DNA of 64,000 nucleotides from Vescimonas cirricatena (GTDB taxonomy: Bacteria > Bacillota > Clostridia > Oscillospirales > Oscillospiraceae), in assembly GCF_020687045.1 (NCBI RefSeq), contig NZ_JAJEPW010000004.1, positions 45,463 to 109,462 of the forward strand, in the 5' to 3' direction. Position numbers and translations under genes: made by a program. Positions within the stretch are counted from its first letter, which is position 1, and every line of letters starts with the position of its first letter. The notes under the pieces are model-generated. The model had not been told where the DNA came from and made no database searches. It saw nothing but the letters and a program-made list of their open reading frames with translations. Shown here one piece after another: positions 61,364 through 64,000 of the stretch.

Positions 61364-62415
61364 CTGCGCCCCGCCAATTCCATCAGAAACAGCTTCAATT
61401 CGTCCTCCTTCTGCTTATCCGCCATACTCATGCTCTTCATCCGCCGGTCCAGCTGCTGGCACCGCAGCACCGCCGTCCGGCACCACTCGTGGTCCACCTT
61501 TCTGGCCGCCTGCATCAGCAGCTTGGCCGGGTAATCGCTGCTCATGTTCCACAGCTGCTTCAGCCAGAGCCGGTCCTTGCCGCCGTCCAGGGCCATTCGG
61601 GCGGTATACAGCCGCCGCAGCTCCTTGCCCACCGCCGCCAGGATCACAATGGGCTCCGTCTGCATCCGCAGCAGATCCCCCAGCACCCGGGCCGCGTCGT
61701 CGTATTTTCCGGCGGTGATGCTGTTGGTCATGTCGAACACCTGGGCGTCCAGAATGGGGTCTGCCACGGCGTTGATGTCCGCCACGGTGATGCGCTCCCC
61801 CTTGGCATAGGCAGCGATCTTCCCGATCTCCGGCACCAGGTCCGTCATCAGCGTGCCGCAGGTGAACAGCAGATGGTCCGCCGTGGCCGTGTCGATGTCG
61901 TGGCCCTCCGCCGCGAACCGCCGCTTCATCCACCGCAGCAGCTGATCCCGCTCCTGCTGGCAGAACTCCACCTCCTGCGCGTGGTCCCCGATGGCGGCGC
62001 ACAGCTTCTTCATTTTGCCGTCCCGTTTATAGGGCAACACGTCGTATACAAACACCAACGTTCCGTATTCCGGGAAATCCCCCAGCAGATTGATCAGCAG
62101 CCCCCGCTGCCCCTCGTCCAGCCGGAACAGGTCCATATCCGTCACCACCGTCAGGGTGTGCTGGGCCATCATGGGCATGGCCTCCACCACCTCCGTCAGG
62201 TCCTGGACGGTCAGTCCCTTTCCGGAAAGCCGGTGATAGTTGAACTCCTCAAAGCCCTCCGGCACCAGCAGGGCCTTCAGCTCCTCCAGATACCGGTCCC
62301 GCAGATACGTCTCCTCTCCGTAGAAGATGTACACGTTCTCCGGGCTGCCGCTTTTGATATCCGCCCGCAGCTTTTCCAAGGCTGCGCCGCTTTTTTTCAT
62401 AGCCTTTGCCGCCAT
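61360..62415 (-). CDS. holA: DNA polymerase III subunit delta
   Basis: A 351-residue clamp-loader delta subunit. The start KLRADIKSGSPENVYIFYGE, ETYLRDRYLEELKALLVPEG and the acidic VVTDMDLFRLDEGQRGLLIN are typical, and the C-terminus holds LLRMQTEPIVILAAVGKELR with the helical clamp-binding arrangement. It is in the usual comEC-holA order. A single base lies between the comEC stop and this start. Confidence 0.93.
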   Translation of the reverse strand: MAAKAMKKSGAALEKLRADIKSGSPENVYIFYGEETYLRDRYLEELKALLVPEGFEEFNYHRLSGKGLTVQDLTEVVEAMPMMAQHTLTVVTDMDLFRLDEGQRGLLINLLGDFPEYGTLVFVYDVLPYKRDGKMKKLCAAIGDHAQEVEFCQQERDQLLRWMKRRFAAEGHDIDTATADHLLFTCGTLMTDLVPEIGKIAAYAKGERITVADINAVADPILDAQVFDMTNSITAGKYDDAARVLGDLLRMQTEPIVILAAVGKELRRLYTARMALDGGKDRLWLKQLWNMSSDYPAKLLMQAARKVDHEWCRTAVLRCQQLDRRMKSMSMADKQKEDELKLFLMELAGRR

Positions 62416-63921
62416 TTACGTTCCTCCGTTCACTGTGACCAGGACGTTCCCCTGCCGGTCGGTGCGATACACGGTGGCCCCGTTCCGGGACAGCCGGTCC
62501 ATAGCCTCCTGGGTGGGGTGGCCGTAGCTGTTGTCTCCCACGCTGATGATAGCCGTTTCCGGCCGCACCTGCTGCAAAAATGCGTCGGTGCTGCTGTACC
62601 GGGAGCCGTGGTGCCCCACCACCAGCACCTCGATATCCGGCAGGTCGAACCGCTCCACCAGCTTCTTTTCCGTGTTTCCGGCCATGTCGCCGGTGATCAG
62701 GGCGTCGAAATCTCCCGCCGAGCACAGGAAGGTCAGCCCCTGCTCGTTCAGATCCCCGGCTCCCACCGGGGGATAGATGGTCAGCATGGCCTGGCCCATG
62801 GGGAACTGATAGGTGTCCGTCACCATAGTCACGGGGATGTCCAGCTCCCGGGCCAGGGCCAGCAGCCGGTCCCGGACGCCGTATTCATCCTGGATCTCCG
62901 GCAGCAGCAGACGTTCCACCGGCATCCGGGCCAGCAGCTCCTCCAGTCCGTTGGTGTGGTCCGCGTGATAGTGGGTCACCGCCACCGCCGACAGGCGGTG
63001 GATGCCCATACTCTCCAGCTGGTCCGCCGCCCGGGCCCCGGCGCTGATATAGCTGTTGCTGGATCCGCAGTCCACCAGCACCGCCTTCTCCCGGGTATAC
63101 AGGGCCACGCTTTCCCCCTGGCCCACGTCCAGGGCCATCACGGACAGGTCCCCATATTGGTGCAGTCCGGTGTTCAGGCCCACCGCCAGCGCCAGCGTCG
63201 CCGCCGCCAGGACTCCGGCCACGGCGTACTTCCGCCGCCGGTCCCGGGTCAGCAGGCACCCGCCGAACATGGCGTATACATACAGCAGCCAGTATTTCAG
63301 AAAGCCGTTGGAAAAATACACCGCGTGCCCCGGAGCCGAGGCTAGCACCCCGGCGACCCACAGCACATACCGCACCAGGCCGAAGCACACCCAGCCCAGC
63401 ACCCGGGCCGCCGGCAGCCATACAAAGCCCACCAGCACCGTCACAAAGCCCGCCATGAAGTTCCATCCCGCCGCCGGAACGGCCAGCAGGTTGCTGATGG
63501 GGGCGGTAAGGGTCAGGATGTTGAAGTAGATGGCCGTCAGTGGGATGGTGAAAACCAAGGCCGAGACGGAGGCCGACACGTTGGCGCACAGGAAGTTCAC
63601 CGCCCATCGGACGGCCCGGCTTGTCCCGGTGTAGAACCGGGACAGATTCCGGTACAGCTTCGGCGACAGCCACACCAGTCCCAGGGTGGCCGCAAAACTC
63701 AGCTGCAGGCTGATGCTTCCGGCGGCGAAGGGGTTGGCCAGCAAAATCACCAGCAGCGCCGCTCCCAGGCTGGTAAGGCCGTCGCTGTCCCGCTTGAACA
63801 GGGGCGCCGCCAGCACGAAGGCCTGCATGATGCACGCCCGCACCACCGACGGCGACAGGCCCACCACCAGCATATAAAACGCCAGCACTGCCATGGATAC
63901 CCCGGCGGACAGCCGCCGCCT
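62416..63921 (-). CDS. comEC: ComEC/Rec2 competence DNA channel (5' truncated)
   Basis: About 500 residues from the right part of ComEC. The membrane Competence domain has LSPSVVRACIMQAFVLAAP and many hydrophobic segments; the C-terminal metallo-beta-lactamase domain has VMALDVGQGESVALYTREKA, VTHYHADHTNGLEELLAR (HxHxDH) and VLVVGHHGSRYSSTD. The N-terminal part (OB-fold and first membrane segments) is missing. The ORF can be read on to base 63999, but the sequence beyond ~63921 looks foreign. Product would carry transforming DNA across the membrane. Confidence 0.9.
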   Translation of the reverse strand, partial: RRRLSAGVSMAVLAFYMLVVGLSPSVVRACIMQAFVLAAPLFKRDSDGLTSLGAALLVILLANPFAAGSISLQLSFAATLGLVWLSPKLYRNLSRFYTGTSRAVRWAVNFLCANVSASVSALVFTIPLTAIYFNILTLTAPISNLLAVPAAGWNFMAGFVTVLVGFVWLPAARVLGWVCFGLVRYVLWVAGVLASAPGHAVYFSNGFLKYWLLYVYAMFGGCLLTRDRRRKYAVAGVLAAATLALAVGLNTGLHQYGDLSVMALDVGQGESVALYTREKAVLVDCGSSNSYISAGARAADQLESMGIHRLSAVAVTHYHADHTNGLEELLARMPVERLLLPEIQDEYGVRDRLLALARELDIPVTMVTDTYQFPMGQAMLTIYPPVGAGDLNEQGLTFLCSAGDFDALITGDMAGNTEKKLVERFDLPDIEVLVVGHHGSRYSSTDAFLQQVRPETAIISVGDNSYGHPTQEAMDRLSRNGATVYRTDRQGNVLVTVNGGT

Positions 63922-64000
63922 GCTGCCAATTATTCCGATGAACAATCCTAACTCAAATACTACATTATCGCGTACTGTAAGCTCTTCCGTATCTCTAATC
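63922..64000 (-). pseudogene. TIR-like protein fragment fused in frame to comEC
   Basis: The last ~79 bases encode, in the comEC frame, IRDTEELTVRDNVVFELGLF and then IGIIGS. RDNVVFELGLFIG is a hallmark of the TIR-like nucleotide-binding domains found in bacterial immune effectors and not of ComEC. The base composition turns AT-rich at the same place. Reads as a chimeric junction or a genuine recombination; the fragment is cut by the window edge. Confidence 0.55.

Overview
The window looks like a GC-rich gut Clostridia genome, probably an Oscillospiraceae/Flavonifractor-Lawsonibacter-Oscillibacter type butyrate producer. This is inferred from a crt-hbd-bcd-etfB-etfA butyrate operon, Ptb- and PduL-type phosphotransacylases, an SsnA/YgfK purine-selenium type pair, strong AGGAGG ribosome sites and consensus sigma-A promoters. 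I could not run any search; family names rest on motifs and gene order.

Layout. 1-3957: end of a beta-propeller-like gene, an ABC ATPase and its large permease. 3999-5357: ArsB/NhaD-type ion transporter. 5633-10419: butyrate operon on the minus strand (no thiolase). 10763-13519: trmB, a TatD hydrolase and a PatB/MalY aminotransferase. 13603-20151: small membrane protein, Ptb, rpmB, a PRTase, YebC, Nif3, TrmK, DUF1858 and a WYL regulator. 20231-24564: ygfK and ssnA behind a riboswitch-like leader. 25151-26503: gdhA.

26655-41571 is an accessory minus-strand block of ten genes. Two resemble the GAP1 protein and the double-GTPase (DO-GTPase2) of the computationally described GTPase-associated conflict systems. 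The others are a degenerate kinase-like protein, a Sel1-like protein, two polytopic membrane proteins, a membrane-anchored transglutaminase, two large unknown proteins and a receptor-like protein that seems to have lost its N-terminus. Two genes in the block carry apparent frameshifts, one at a textbook slippery heptamer.

41710-43274 returns to housekeeping genes (GIY-YIG, Dus). 43316-53224 is a phage morphogenesis module: portal, Prp-type protease, scaffold, N4-gp56 capsid, head-tail and tail proteins. No terminase, integrase, lysis or replication gene is visible. Directly upstream, on the same strand and behind a strong promoter, lies a MoxR ATPase-VWA pair, separated from the portal by an attenuator-like hairpin. 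56190-57897: CarD, ispD, ispF. 57940-59304: an 8-oxoguanine deaminase-like amidohydrolase. 59565-63921: pduL, CYTH protein, ribonuclease M5-like, holA and comEC. The last ~79 bases do not look like comEC; they encode a TIR-like fragment, suggesting a recombination or assembly junction.

Two copies of a ~160 bp multi-hairpin repeat sit next to gene ends (14.93 and 59.37 kb), each flanked by a pair of matching hairpins. A candidate small RNA lies between rpmB and the PRTase gene.
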